Origin: an uncultured Methanobrevibacter sp.
Lineage (GTDB): Archaea > Methanobacteriota > Methanobacteria > Methanobacteriales > Methanobacteriaceae
Direction: 5' to 3'
DNA length: 60,729 nt
Assembly (NCBI GenBank): GCA_900317865.1
Contig: ONIK01000013.1
Span: 1 to 60,729 of the forward strand
The position numbers were made by a program, and so were the translations under genes. Every line of letters begins with the position of its first letter. Positions within the stretch are counted from its first letter, which is position 1. This document shows positions 26,201-35,946 of the stretch, one piece after another. The notes below the pieces were generated by a model. That model did not search any database. It saw only the letters and a list, made by a program, of their open reading frames with translations, and was not told the origin of the DNA.

Positions 26201-29200
26201 AATTTTATAATTGCAGTTCTAATTCTTCCATATTCATTATGGATTATTATGGATTGTCTGATATATCAATAGTTGGCTGTGAATTTATTGGAAATAATGC
26301 TAATTACATTATAGATTGTTACTGTTGCCGATCACTCAACTTTGTTCAAAATATTTTCTTGAATAATGATTTCAGTTATTTTTATAATTTTAATAGGGGT
26401 TTTCCGTCACGTACAAGTTCTGATTTCAACTGGTTTGGAAATACTATTTATGATTTTGATGCCAAACCTCGTATTAATATTGATTTGAATAATTGGATGG
26501 TTTTGGATCTTGTAAACGATGAAAATACTTTTAAAACTAAATATGTTTATCTTAAAGTTTACAATGCAAATTCCAAAAAGCTTGAAAACAATACCTATCT
26601 GGATGTTGGTTTCAATGTTTCTTCTCTAAGCGGTGTTGCTGGATTTGTGGATGTTGTTTCCGGTAGGGGTGCAATGGATTATACCTTTGCTTTAAAGGAT
26701 GTTGTGACTTTGAGTCGTTTGTCCAGTAATTTTTCATTTTATCTTGAGAATTACCTGCCGGGTTCTTTTTCAGATTTGCAGTATCAGATTAACAATGCTG
26801 TTTCTGTTTTAAACCTGGCACGCAACTATGAGTATATGCCCGCTTGTGACTCCAAACTCAAATATATAAACATTGATAAACCATTGATATTGTATGGTAA
26901 CGGTTTTACAATAGATGCTAAGGGTATGGCAAATATTGCCAGAATCACAGGTAGTGATGTTCAAATTTTAAACACAACATTCAGCAACAGTAAAGGTTCT
27001 GCAATCCAGATTATGGCCAATAGTGTTTTAATTAATTCAACATTCATCAATAACACTAATCTTGCAGGTGATGGAGGTGCAATTAAGATATATGGATCCA
27101 ATAATGTTGTCATCGATTCTACATTCATTAAAAATACCGCTAAATACGGAGGCGCAATTTCTATCGATTACTCCGAAAATGTTGGCATTGATTCAATATT
27201 TATGAATAATACTGCCATACTTGGTGGTGCAATTTATTCTGCTATGTCAGAGGTATCAATTAGTGGGGTATTTGCAAATAATTCTGCTAAAAATGGTGCT
27301 GCCATTTATATCTCTGCTAGTTCTGATAAGTTTAATAGGATTTATAAATCATTGTTTATATCAAATAGGGGAATTGATAGTGTTATTAATGTTGCGGGTA
27401 CTCCAAAGTCTCATGTTCCTGAGGTTTCTCATTCAATTTTCATAGATAATAACTGTCTCTATGACATTGCATCAGGTTACAAGGACATTGTTTATGCGGA
27501 TTATAACTGGTTTGGAAACACTAACGAAAATTACAATGTTAAACCTAATGTCCAATCAAGCGTTAACTTGAACAGATGGTTGTTTTTGGATGTCAATGCC
27601 AATAGCACTCTTTTAGAAATAGATGAATCAGCAGTAATTAACCTTAGTCTGAATAAGGCTTATGACCCTATCGCCAAGAAGGTTTATAATGTAGAAACTA
27701 ATCTGCCTGCTGTTTGTTTCGATGTTTCATCTGTCAATAATGCTGTAGTTTTGAATAAGCTTGAATTGGTTGACGGCAAAGGCAATGTGTCTTATGTGCC
27801 TGTTGATTTGGTTGCGGGAAGTGTTGATTTCAAATATTATTCATTTAATAAAACAGTTACATTTGATGTAGGTGTTCCTGGAGATTCATTTACAAAATTG
27901 CAGGAAATTATTAATAATGCAAGTGTTTATGACAGTATAGTCTTAAACAAATCTTATAAATATTACCCTAAGTTTGACGGTAATCTTAAGAATGGTATCG
28001 TGATTAATAAAAGTTTGAAGCTCAATGGTAATGGTCATGTGATTGACGGTGCAAATCAGGCTCGTTTATTTAATCTTACTACAAATTCCATTGAATTGTA
28101 TAATTTCATTTTGGTTAATGGTTATGCAGAAAAGGGTAGTGTTATATATACCAATGCTTCAGGCGATAAGCTGTTAAGTTCAATTGTTTTGAATTCAACT
28201 GGTTCATTAATTTATTGTCCGTTCTGGTTTGCTGCTAATGAAAACTGGTTTGGTAATACTGTTGATGATTATGATGTTGCTCCTGTTGTTGAGGGGGATC
28301 GTGTTGAATTAAATAACTGGTTGTTTTTAACAGTTGACGTGTCCAAATTCGACTTGTTTGTTGGTGAGCCGGCGGTTATTACTCTTAACTTGACCAATAT
28401 GTATGATGCAACTAAAGGAACTAATTCCACATTCACTGGTATAATTCCTGTCACTTTTGAGTTGTCCTGTGTTGGTGGAGACATCAATGTTTCTGAGGCC
28501 ACACTGATTGATGGTGTTGCCGAATTAGAGTTTATTGGCGATGGTATGGGACCTGGCTATCTGGAAGCGTCCTATTATAATGTTAATGAAGAGTTTTACT
28601 TTAATGTAAGCTGTGATGATGATTCATTTACTGCTCTTCAGAAATTAATCGATAATGCTAAAGGTAAAATTGTCTTACAGCATGACTACAGATATTATGA
28701 TTATGATGAAAAACTTATGGGCGGAATTTTAATTAATAAATCACACATTGAGATTGATGGTGATGGGCATGTCATTGATGCTTTAAATAAAGCAGGTGTG
28801 TTTAATATTACTGGAGAATATGTTGCAGTATATAATGTGTCTATTGTCAATTCCAAAAATTCTGTTTCAGTTGATGGAGGATATGCTGTTGTGGATAATG
28901 TTTCATTTATCAATAACGCTGACGTGATATCTGTTGTTGACGGTACTATGGAAATCGTGGGTTGTTATTTCCTCAATAATTCCAATGTTGTTGATTTGAA
29001 ATCTGCTTATGATGTTTTCATTTCAGATTCCACATTTATAAATAATACTGATATTATCAACACATTTTATAGTACTTTGACAGTTAACAATACTAGTTTC
29101 AAAGGTAGTGATGCTGGTTCATATTGTGTTAACTTGGTTGATTCCAATGCTAATATTTATTCATCTAAATTTGATGAGATTAATTTAATCAATCCGATTT

Positions 29201-32142
29201 TTGTATCAATAAATTCTGAGGCATATTTATCCAAAAATATCTTAAGCAGTTCCCAATATATTGATAATGAGGGAACCATAACTTCTAAAACCAGAATTGT
29301 TATTTCTGGTGAAAAGTATTATGATTTGTTTATCCATGATAATTTAACTTTAAATGCTACGGTATATGATGATAACGGTAATATTATTAAGATTAATGAT
29401 TTGGAATTTAATATTGATCCAACAATTGACTATAATGAAAGTTCACAGGGTACTGAGTGGATTTTGGATGCTTATTGTTATCCTAGTGGTGAATATGAAG
29501 TTAGTGCTTCCGTAATTGATTCACTTTCTGATTTGACTTCTGATTGTGTTTTATTGAATGTTTCTAAATTCCCCTCCAGTGTTTATATTGTTTCATTGAA
29601 CAATATTACCTGGAGAGAAGTTTTAAATGTGAAAGTTGGTGGTGTAAACCTAACAAGTGCAATCATTGAAATCAGGGATGCTTCAGGTAATGTTATTTAT
29701 CAAAATGAAAGTTACATCAGGGAATTTAATATCGAATCCTTGGATGCTGGAATTTATAATTTAACTTGCATTAATGTGGGGGATGATGAACATGCGTCTA
29801 GTTCAGTTACAGCAATCTTTGAAGTTTATAAAATAGAATCTAAGGTTGTTATAGAGGGTTTCACTTCAATTGATGCATTGAATGATTATCAGATAAATTT
29901 CAATGTATTCAATAGGACCGATGTCATTGTGACAATTGCTGACCTAAAAACAGGCAAGATTATTTTAAATACTAATGTGTCTGGTGATTGTATTTACGTT
30001 AATTTGCTTGCAGGTGTTTATAATCTTACTGTAACTAATATTGGAGATAAAAATCATAAAGGCAGTAGTGATTCTTTGGTATTTGATGTATTAAAAGTTA
30101 TTTCTTCTGTTGCTCTTGATGATGTTGTTGATTATTTATATGATGATGTTTTAATAACTTATGAGTATGTTAATGCTACTGAGGTTCATGTGGTTATTTG
30201 GGATGATGTCACTGGCGAAGTTAAATATAATTTCACAACAACAAATACTACACTTTCCGATTTGTATTTTGACGGCGGCCGTTATAACATCACAATTTGT
30301 GTTGAAGAGTCTGAAAGTAGCACTTACAGTAGTGATTCTAAAATATTCAATGTTTTAAGAGTCAATTCTTCAATTGCTGTTGAAGGTTTGGATGATTATG
30401 TTTATGGTGATGATGTGGAAGCGGATATTGTTGTTGATAATCGTACATCTGTTATTATTGTGATTAGGGATAAATCAGGTAAAGTAGTATTTAATGAAAG
30501 TGTTGAAGAGGATTATTTGCCGATGCCTGATTTGTCTGTCGGTGAATATACTTTGGTTGCAAGTAATTTGGCAACTGAAAATGTCGCCGGAAGCAATTAT
30601 ACAAAAACATTCACCATATCTAAGGCAAATTCAACTATTGACGTGTACTACTTTAATGAAGCTGTTCAATGGGGTTATGGTTATGGTGTAATCTTTGATG
30701 GTGACAATATTACAAATATTTCTGTTATTGTACGTGATGCAGACGGAAATGTGATTTCTGGAGGTAATTTGACATATCTTGAAATGGATTATATTTATGT
30801 TTTAGAAAATCTGTCTTTGGGCAATTACACAATTGACATAATCAATCTGGGTAATGAGAACATTACTGGATGCAATGTTTCATGGAATTTCACAGTATTT
30901 AAAGGCAATTCCATCGTTGAGATAGAGAATATATATTCGGTTTATGCCGGTGAGGATGTATTCATTGAATATTATGTTTTACCTGTTGGAATAGTTAATA
31001 TTGTTATTAAGGATTCATTGGGTAATGTTGTTTATAATGCTGTAAATGTAACTTCATTTAATATTACGGTTTCAGGCTTGCCTGCAGGTGACTATACTGT
31101 CAATGTGACTAATTTGGAAACGGATAATGTGTTTGGAAATTATTCTGTAAGTAATTTCACTGTTTTCAAATACAATTCAGTAATCATATTGGATGAAGTG
31201 ATGGATGTTGTTTATGGTGAAAATGTTTTAATAGGATTTGATGTTGAAAACCCAACTGTCATAAATGTTAAGATAATTGATTCAAATGGTAATGTTGTTT
31301 ATGATGAAAATGAAACTGATTACGGTGTTTTGATTACTGATTTGGATGCTGGGGATTATACTGTCAATGTCACTAATTTGGAGACATTCAATGTGACTGG
31401 AAGCAGTGATTCTAAATCTTTCAAAGTTTTAAGGGCAAAGATGAATTTGGCTGTATCTGTTGATGATAATGTTTATGGTGAAGTGTCTGTTGTTAAGGTG
31501 ACTTCTAACATTGATGGCAATTACAGTGTTGAGATTGGTGATGAGGAATTGGTTGTTAATGTTGTTGATGGTCAGGGAATAGGTACTATTGCTCTTGATT
31601 CAGGTAATTACACGGCTAAAATAAATTTCGCTGATGACAATTATGATATATCTATAAAAAATGATTCATTCACGGTATTTAAAGCCAATGTAACTGCAAT
31701 TATTGAGGTTTCAGACGAGGTTTACGGTTGTGATGTTACAGGCAATGTATTTGCTAGCGTCGATGGAGATTATACTGTTATAATCAACAATAAAACAGTC
31801 ATCGTTAATGTAAATAATGGTATTGGCAGTTTTAATATTGGAATTCTAAATGCTGGAACTTATAATGCATTCATAAGCTTTAATAAAACAAATTATAATC
31901 CTGTAGAAAATAAAACGACATTTAAAGTAACAAAAGCAGAAAGCAACATTAAAATTGTTGTAAATGATAGTGAAATAACCTATGGCGACTCCATTAATGT
32001 TACCCAAAATCTTCCAGACGATGCAACAGGCAGCATAACCTACTACTTTGCAAACGGCACCATTATCAAAGTCATAACTGTCGACGAATCATTCATATTA
32101 GCCGGATTAAATGCAGGAACATACACAATTTATGCAAATTAA
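23230..32142 (+). CDS. Giant adhesin-like surface protein, main N-terminal part (frame broken at 32140)
   Basis: 2,970 residues to the first stop. The start is placed at ATG 23230, nine bases after GGAG; an earlier ATG at 23215 adds five residues and overlaps that site. Residues 1-24 are a signal peptide (SILFIAFLMLVIFLPFVSA). Residues about 170-730 are roughly 24 copies of a 22-28-residue beta-helix repeat with GGA(V/I/F)Y and NCNF motifs, resembling chlamydial Pmp repeats. Two or three more beta-helix blocks follow to about 1,950, separated by NWFGNT linkers, each headed by SFxxLQxxI. From about 2,060 come about ten Ig-like repeats of 85-95 residues (YGxxVxI...LxAGxYTVNVTN). Sequons are very frequent. 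The protein is secreted and probably anchored by the C-terminal repeats encoded further on. Likely role: attachment to host, fibre or partner cells, by analogy with the genus. Confidence 0.9.
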   Translation: MKYKKSILFIAFLMLVIFLPFVSANELENGTNLENVLSMDESDFHADVLGDVNDDSLASSNYTSSQKDDSKLGYSGGEEVLDATAGEYSYEDLKKQINSATGYKITLLKGNYRYGEYDGNAIQINKPCEIDGMGSAIYMGLTGCRAFEVSAPGVTFKNLTIFNAQYYGGHGVAIYFSKDGTLLNCNFINSKATGPESCGGAVYFTGTGSVSNCNFIDNNAISKGGAVYFAGTGSVSNSNFTRSSATDFGGAIYFSKDGNLLNCNFINNKATGPKSSGGAVYFAGTGTVSNCNFTASTATDIGGAIYMNSGTVSNSNFIDSDSIREGGAVYFANAANVSNSNFTHNTASGCGGAIYSYSGGTLENCNFADNQGSCGGAFYFEDKSTVKNCNFANNTATKGDGGAFWIRVGIVENCNFNNNKVNGFNGGAFYVDGDLTIKNSNFANNSATKGNGGAFWIKSGIVENCNFFNNEVTGSKVDGSDGMGGAVMMKSGSIKNCNFTANKAYDLAPTGGAVRLESGSVTNCNFVANAAMGHCSKGGAIKLDSGTMSNCNFTANTARDYGGAVYFAGTGSLSNCNFTANDAMISGGAVYFAGTGSLSNCNFTANDAMISGGAIYVDSSCPNIIGCIFTKNTAMQYGGAIYLNSRNNVVEMCVFDSNSADDDGGAIYVEARYNTIKNSTFVNNKAKDEGGAVYINGRYGKIVSSSFLRNSAKKGYDIYCDSSYCELYCSIILGNTPKNAVYSSKSFSVAKNWWGNLESNRNVKPDVNKKVDLENNWLYLKDEVKYDHTGLLPSAVVKTSIWSNKFNYEVTDCQNIPFDMQFINTVSNQNTMRLGDVSDFIIPLTTTNTAVTLSTIGLTHKIDLKYDSSFYKRSFSHLKYDIYNSSSVLNLTSDYEYMDICDRILINGFFLNKELVIDGNGHTIDGKNIASLFEGSSAKNLTLKNINFVNIKNIYKSNGNIYIENCTFNNCGNGLELLKITSEVISIKNSKFYNCSSNSSIFIMDYYGLSDISIVGCEFIGNNANYIIDCYCCRSLNFVQNIFLNNDFSYFYNFNRGFPSRTSSDFNWFGNTIYDFDAKPRINIDLNNWMVLDLVNDENTFKTKYVYLKVYNANSKKLENNTYLDVGFNVSSLSGVAGFVDVVSGRGAMDYTFALKDVVTLSRLSSNFSFYLENYLPGSFSDLQYQINNAVSVLNLARNYEYMPACDSKLKYINIDKPLILYGNGFTIDAKGMANIARITGSDVQILNTTFSNSKGSAIQIMANSVLINSTFINNTNLAGDGGAIKIYGSNNVVIDSTFIKNTAKYGGAISIDYSENVGIDSIFMNNTAILGGAIYSAMSEVSISGVFANNSAKNGAAIYISASSDKFNRIYKSLFISNRGIDSVINVAGTPKSHVPEVSHSIFIDNNCLYDIASGYKDIVYADYNWFGNTNENYNVKPNVQSSVNLNRWLFLDVNANSTLLEIDESAVINLSLNKAYDPIAKKVYNVETNLPAVCFDVSSVNNAVVLNKLELVDGKGNVSYVPVDLVAGSVDFKYYSFNKTVTFDVGVPGDSFTKLQEIINNASVYDSIVLNKSYKYYPKFDGNLKNGIVINKSLKLNGNGHVIDGANQARLFNLTTNSIELYNFILVNGYAEKGSVIYTNASGDKLLSSIVLNSTGSLIYCPFWFAANENWFGNTVDDYDVAPVVEGDRVELNNWLFLTVDVSKFDLFVGEPAVITLNLTNMYDATKGTNSTFTGIIPVTFELSCVGGDINVSEATLIDGVAELEFIGDGMGPGYLEASYYNVNEEFYFNVSCDDDSFTALQKLIDNAKGKIVLQHDYRYYDYDEKLMGGILINKSHIEIDGDGHVIDALNKAGVFNITGEYVAVYNVSIVNSKNSVSVDGGYAVVDNVSFINNADVISVVDGTMEIVGCYFLNNSNVVDLKSAYDVFISDSTFINNTDIINTFYSTLTVNNTSFKGSDAGSYCVNLVDSNANIYSSKFDEINLINPIFVSINSEAYLSKNILSSSQYIDNEGTITSKTRIVISGEKYYDLFIHDNLTLNATVYDDNGNIIKINDLEFNIDPTIDYNESSQGTEWILDAYCYPSGEYEVSASVIDSLSDLTSDCVLLNVSKFPSSVYIVSLNNITWREVLNVKVGGVNLTSAIIEIRDASGNVIYQNESYIREFNIESLDAGIYNLTCINVGDDEHASSSVTAIFEVYKIESKVVIEGFTSIDALNDYQINFNVFNRTDVIVTIADLKTGKIILNTNVSGDCIYVNLLAGVYNLTVTNIGDKNHKGSSDSLVFDVLKVISSVALDDVVDYLYDDVLITYEYVNATEVHVVIWDDVTGEVKYNFTTTNTTLSDLYFDGGRYNITICVEESESSTYSSDSKIFNVLRVNSSIAVEGLDDYVYGDDVEADIVVDNRTSVIIVIRDKSGKVVFNESVEEDYLPMPDLSVGEYTLVASNLATENVAGSNYTKTFTISKANSTIDVYYFNEAVQWGYGYGVIFDGDNITNISVIVRDADGNVISGGNLTYLEMDYIYVLENLSLGNYTIDIINLGNENITGCNVSWNFTVFKGNSIVEIENIYSVYAGEDVFIEYYVLPVGIVNIVIKDSLGNVVYNAVNVTSFNITVSGLPAGDYTVNVTNLETDNVFGNYSVSNFTVFKYNSVIILDEVMDVVYGENVLIGFDVENPTVINVKIIDSNGNVVYDENETDYGVLITDLDAGDYTVNVTNLETFNVTGSSDSKSFKVLRAKMNLAVSVDDNVYGEVSVVKVTSNIDGNYSVEIGDEELVVNVVDGQGIGTIALDSGNYTAKINFADDNYDISIKNDSFTVFKANVTAIIEVSDEVYGCDVTGNVFASVDGDYTVIINNKTVIVNVNNGIGSFNIGILNAGTYNAFISFNKTNYNPVENKTTFKVTKAESNIKIVVNDSEITYGDSINVTQNLPDDATGSITYYFANGTIIKVITVDESFILAGLNAGTYTIYAN
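24913..25062 (+). repeat. Perfect 75-base tandem duplication in the adhesin beta-helix
   Basis: Positions 24913-24987 and 24988-25062 are identical, coding for one 25-residue beta-helix coil. Perfect identity points to a very recent duplication; neighbouring coils differ by many bases. The unit keeps the reading frame. Confidence 0.95.
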
Positions 32143-32612
32143 GCGTTGCAAAAGCATCCAACGAAATAACAGTTTATGCACAAGATGTCATCTACGGTGA
32201 AGATGTTACCATAACAATCATTGCTGACGCCGACGGAGAATACAATACAAACATTAACGGCAAAAAATTCATCATCCATGTCTTAAACGGCATAGGTACT
32301 GCTAATTTAGGCATTATGGATACTGGAAACTATACCGTCCAAGTAATATTTACCGGAAACGACAATTATAACACCAGTGCCAATAAAACCACCTTCGAAG
32401 TTATTAAAACAGAAACCAATTTCAACATAATCGTTAATGACAGCAGCATAACTTACGGAGATCCAATAACAGTTACTCAAAGCCTTCCAGGCGATGCAAC
32501 AGGCAGTATAACATACTACTTTGCAAACGGCACCATTATCAAAGTCATAACTGTCGACGAATCATTCATATTAGCCGGATTAAATGCAGGAACATACACA
32601 ATTTATGCAAAT
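32041..32612 (+). repeat. Two identical 99-base direct repeats in the adhesin gene
   Basis: 32041-32139 and 32514-32612 are identical, 473 bases apart. They code for the end of an Ig-like repeat (YYFANGTIIKV ... GTYTIYAN). 473 is not a multiple of three. In both copies the correct frame ends with the last codon of the repeat. Confidence 0.95.
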
Positions 32613-32645
32613 CGGATGCTGCACATGACGAAAATGCCCTCATAA
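32145..32645 (+). pseudogene. Middle fragment of the adhesin-like gene, -1 frame
   Basis: Continues the giant adhesin in the -1 frame: VAKASNEITVYAQDVIYGED, then a full Ig-like repeat and a second copy of the YYFANGTIIKV block. After the second copy the frame is lost again and ends with ten unrelated codons (RMLHMTKMPS). There is no ribosome binding site at its internal ATG (32316), so independent translation is unlikely. Written as a separate entry only because the frame is broken; with two one-base corrections it joins its neighbours without loss. Confidence 0.8.
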
Positions 32646-32659
32646 TAATCATTGCTGAT

Positions 32660-34123
32660 GTGGACGGAGAATACAATTTAAACATTAACGGCAAAAAAGT
32701 CACCGTAAAAATCACAAACGGCATCGGAATCTATGATGCAGGCATTTTAAATGTAGGCAAATACAACATCCTTGTCAATCACCCCGGCAATAAAAACATC
32801 AACCCATCAAACGCTTCAACATCATTAAACATAGTTAAAACAGACACAGAAGCCAATGTTACCGTGCCAGAAGCAAGACAAGGCGAAAATGTTACAATCA
32901 ATGTAGAATTACCAAATGATGCAACAGGAAATGTAAAAACCACAATAAATGGTAAAACATACTCCTCACAAGTTAAAGATGGTAAAGCAACAATCACTAT
33001 TCCAAACTTAGTTAAAGGAGAATATAATCTCAATATAATATATTCAGGAGATAAAAACTACAACCCAACTGAAACTAAAGTAAATGTAACAGTAAAAGAA
33101 GGATCAGACATTATTTCCGCTCCAGACGTTACCAAATATTACAGCTCCCCTGAAAGATTTACTGTTAAATTAACAGATTATCTGGGAAATCCTTTAGCAA
33201 ATAAAACAGTTACCATTACAATCAATAATGCCATATACACCAGAACTACTGATGCCAATGGTATTGCAAGTATTGCATTAGGATTAAACAGTGGAACATA
33301 CAATGTAACCACAACCGCCAATAACCAATCTGTTGATTCCGTTGTTACCATTTTACCTACAATCTACGGTAAAGATATTGTCAAAGTATTTAGAAATGCT
33401 ACAGCATATTATGCAACATTCCTTGACAGCAACGGTAAAACACTAGCAGAGGGAAGCGCAGTTACATTCAACATCAACGGAGTAATGTACACCAGATATG
33501 TAGACAGTGAAGGTAAAGCCAAATTAAACATTAACCTGCAACAAGGAAAATACATTATTACTGCAATCAACCCAGTTACCGGAGAAAGACATGCAAACAA
33601 CATTACTGTTTTATCATTAATTACAGGCAATTCCGATTTAGTGAAATATTACAGAAATGATTCACAATATGTCGTTACCATCCTAGGAAATGACGGAAAT
33701 CCTGTCGGTGCAGGCGAAACAGTAACATTCAATATAAACGGCGTATTCTACACCAGACAAACCAATGCCTCAGGACAAGTTAAATTAAATATAAACTTAA
33801 ATGCAGGAGATTACATCATTACCACAGAATACAAAGGTTGTATGGTTGCCAACAACATTAAAGTATTGCCAATATTGTCTGCTGAAGACATTAAAATGAA
33901 ATATCGTGATGGAACCAAATTCGTTGCAACACTTGTTGACGGCCAAGGAAAAGCCTATGCATACCAAACAGTTCAATTCAACATCAATGGTATTTTATAC
34001 AATAGAATAACTGACAGTGCAGGTCAAGCAAAACTAAATATTAACCTGATGGCCGGTGAATACATTATAACTTCCAATTTTAATGGATACAATATTGCAA
34101 ATAAAATAACTATTTCAAGTTGA
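32660..34123 (+). pseudogene. C-terminal fragment of the adhesin-like gene with anchoring-type repeats
   Basis: 487 residues from a GTG at 32660; the frame is open back to 32612, where it meets the second frameshift. It contains the rest of one Ig-like repeat, another Ig-like unit (VPEARQGENVTINVELPNDA), then four repeats of about 80 residues with the pattern VKYYRN..QYxVTxLGxxGNPV..xxVTFNINGVxYTRxTxxxGxxKLNINLxxGxYIIT. The same repeats end the C1-peptidase fusion protein at 36.9-40.2 kb, so the module is probably a shared cell-surface anchor or wall-binding region. Codon choice here favours A and C in the sense strand, unlike the G/T-rich N-terminal part. If really split off, this piece would lack a signal peptide. 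Confidence 0.8.
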
Positions 34124-34159
34124 GGATTAACTTCCCAACTTTTTCTATTTTTTATTTTT
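34119..34159 (+). terminator. Terminator of the adhesin-like gene
   Basis: GTTGAGGA and TTCCCAAC form a stem with one mismatch over the stop codon, followed by T-rich DNA with runs of five, six and five T residues. Confidence 0.5.
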
Positions 34160-34205
34160 AACTAAAATATATGAAAACATCACGAAAACAAGAGTTTAAA
34201 GAAAA

Positions 34206-34730
34206 TTATTTTTCAAGCAACTGACGATAATTATCATTTTGTCGCTTTAAAGAAATGACCGTTGTTTTATGTGATTTCATCATTTCTTCTTTTTCTTTAA
34301 TTAATAATTTAATCTGTTCATTTTGATTTTCAATAATCTGGTCTTTTTGAGCAAGTAAACCTTCATAAGTTTTAGAAATTTTTCGTAATTGGAGCTCTAA
34401 ATTTTCAGTGTTATCTCTGATTTGTGTTTTATAATCATCAATTAACGACCTTTGATACTTAACCTGATCCTGCTTATCATCAATTATTTCCTGTTTTTCT
34501 TTGATTTTTTTATCCAGATCATCCAATTCTTTCATTTTTGCTTTTTCATTATTGATTTCATTATCCAATTTATCTTCCAAATTCTTTTTTTCATATTTTA
34601 ATTTGGTTGAATATAATTTCAATTTGTTAATTTCATCTTTTTTTGATTCGAGTTCCATGGTGAGTTCATCTATTTCACCATCTTTTAAATCAATTGTTTC
34701 TTTTAAATCTCTAAAACTTTGTCTTGACAT
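34206..34730 (-). CDS. Coiled-coil protein of unknown function
   Basis: 174 residues, almost entirely charged heptads (LKETIDLKDGEIDELTMELE onward), rich in Lys, Glu, Asp, Asn and Gln, with no Cys, signal peptide or membrane segment. It is predicted to be a single long coiled coil from about residue 5 to 170. No family can be named; coiled coils match many unrelated proteins. It is transcribed alone on the minus strand between the adhesin-like gene (convergent) and nop5 (divergent, sharing the 82-base promoter region). Confidence 0.75.
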   Translation of the reverse strand: MSRQSFRDLKETIDLKDGEIDELTMELESKKDEINKLKLYSTKLKYEKKNLEDKLDNEINNEKAKMKELDDLDKKIKEKQEIIDDKQDQVKYQRSLIDDYKTQIRDNTENLELQLRKISKTYEGLLAQKDQIIENQNEQIKLLIKEKEEMMKSHKTTVISLKRQNDNYRQLLEK

Positions 34731-34812
34731 CAGTAAAAATATTTGATTTTAAATAATTTAAAACTTTTTGAAAGCCAAAATATATTAAAAATAAAAAAAA
34801 TAATTTAAACAC

Positions 34813-35946
34813 ATGGAATGTTATGTAAGTTACTGTGCAAAAGGATTTTATGCATTTAATGAGAATAAGGAATTAATTGCAGAAAAATTATTTGAAGAAG
34901 ATGAAATACTTCAAAAACTTATTGAAATAGATAATAAAGAAATTCCCTTAGAGGAAAGTGAATTAATTAATGAATTATCTAAAACATATGATACAATCAT
35001 TATAGAATCCAACAAACGTGCTTCAGATTATAACTGTGATAAAATACATGTGAAAAACCCTAACCATGCAGGAGATATTTTAAGAAGTGAGTTTGACTTG
35101 GATTTGGACAATGACATTTATCAGAAACTGGCAATTTATAAGATGAAAAAAGCTCAGGCCGGTGAAGACAAGCATTTAATTCAAGCCATTAACTCCATTG
35201 ATGAAATAGATGAATCCATTTCCAAATTAATAGAAAGAATTCGTGAATGGTATGCCCTATACTTCCCGGAAATGGATTTAATAAAAAATAATGAGACATA
35301 CATTAAATTAATTTACGAAAATAAGACTAAAGACGAAATTATCAATGCCAAAAGTGATGCATTTCCTAGTGATATGCTGGATATTGAAGATGATATTAAT
35401 CCTGCCGATTTGGATATCATGAATAATTATGCCAAATCGATTTATGAACTTCAGCAAACAAGAAAAAACATTATTAATTATATTGATGTTAAAATGGAAT
35501 CCATTGCACCGAATTTGAAATTACTTGTTGGTTCTTCTCTTGGTGCCAAGTTAATATCCCATGCAGGAGGACTTAAAAGATTGGCTACTTATCCTTCAAG
35601 TACCGTTCAAATCATGGGGGCTGAAAAAGCATTATTCAGACATTTGAAAAGTGGAGACCGTCCTCCGAAATATGGTTTGATATACCAACATCCACAGGTT
35701 CGCGGTGCAAAATGGTGGAATCGTGGAAAAATCGCCAGACTTCTTGCAGGCAGAATATCACTGGCAGTGCGAAAAGATGTTTTTACCCATGATTTTAATC
35801 CGGAAATATTTAATGAATTCAATGATAAAGTAAAAGAAATAGAAAAAAATAATCCATTTCCAACAAAAACCACTAAAAGAAGAAAAGAAGAAAAACAAAA
35901 ATCAAAAAAGAATCGCAGAAAAGGTAAAAAAAGAAGGAGGAGATGA
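34813..35946 (+). CDS. nop5: Nop5 (NOP56/58-type) C/D box sRNP core protein
   Basis: 377 residues. Scaffold of archaeal C/D box methylation guide particles, linking L7Ae-bound RNA to fibrillarin. The N-terminal domain (1-115) binds fibrillarin, a coiled-coil region follows (about 120-235), and the Nop domain is marked by GSSLGAKLISHAGGLKRLA, TVQIMGAEKALF and PPKYGLIYQHP. The last 30 residues are a Lys/Arg-rich tail. The stop overlaps the flpA start by four bases, the classical nop5-flpA pair. This is a conserved island inside the surface-protein region. Confidence 0.95.
   Translation: MECYVSYCAKGFYAFNENKELIAEKLFEEDEILQKLIEIDNKEIPLEESELINELSKTYDTIIIESNKRASDYNCDKIHVKNPNHAGDILRSEFDLDLDNDIYQKLAIYKMKKAQAGEDKHLIQAINSIDEIDESISKLIERIREWYALYFPEMDLIKNNETYIKLIYENKTKDEIINAKSDAFPSDMLDIEDDINPADLDIMNNYAKSIYELQQTRKNIINYIDVKMESIAPNLKLLVGSSLGAKLISHAGGLKRLATYPSSTVQIMGAEKALFRHLKSGDRPPKYGLIYQHPQVRGAKWWNRGKIARLLAGRISLAVRKDVFTHDFNPEIFNEFNDKVKEIEKNNPFPTKTTKRRKEEKQKSKKNRRKGKKRRRR

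Noticed and set aside
32041..32660. Standard programmed -1 frameshifting on a slippery heptamer
   Set aside because: Neither site has an X XXY YYZ sequence; the bases at the shift are GCA AAT T and GCA AAT C. Frame switching by another mechanism is kept open in the findings.
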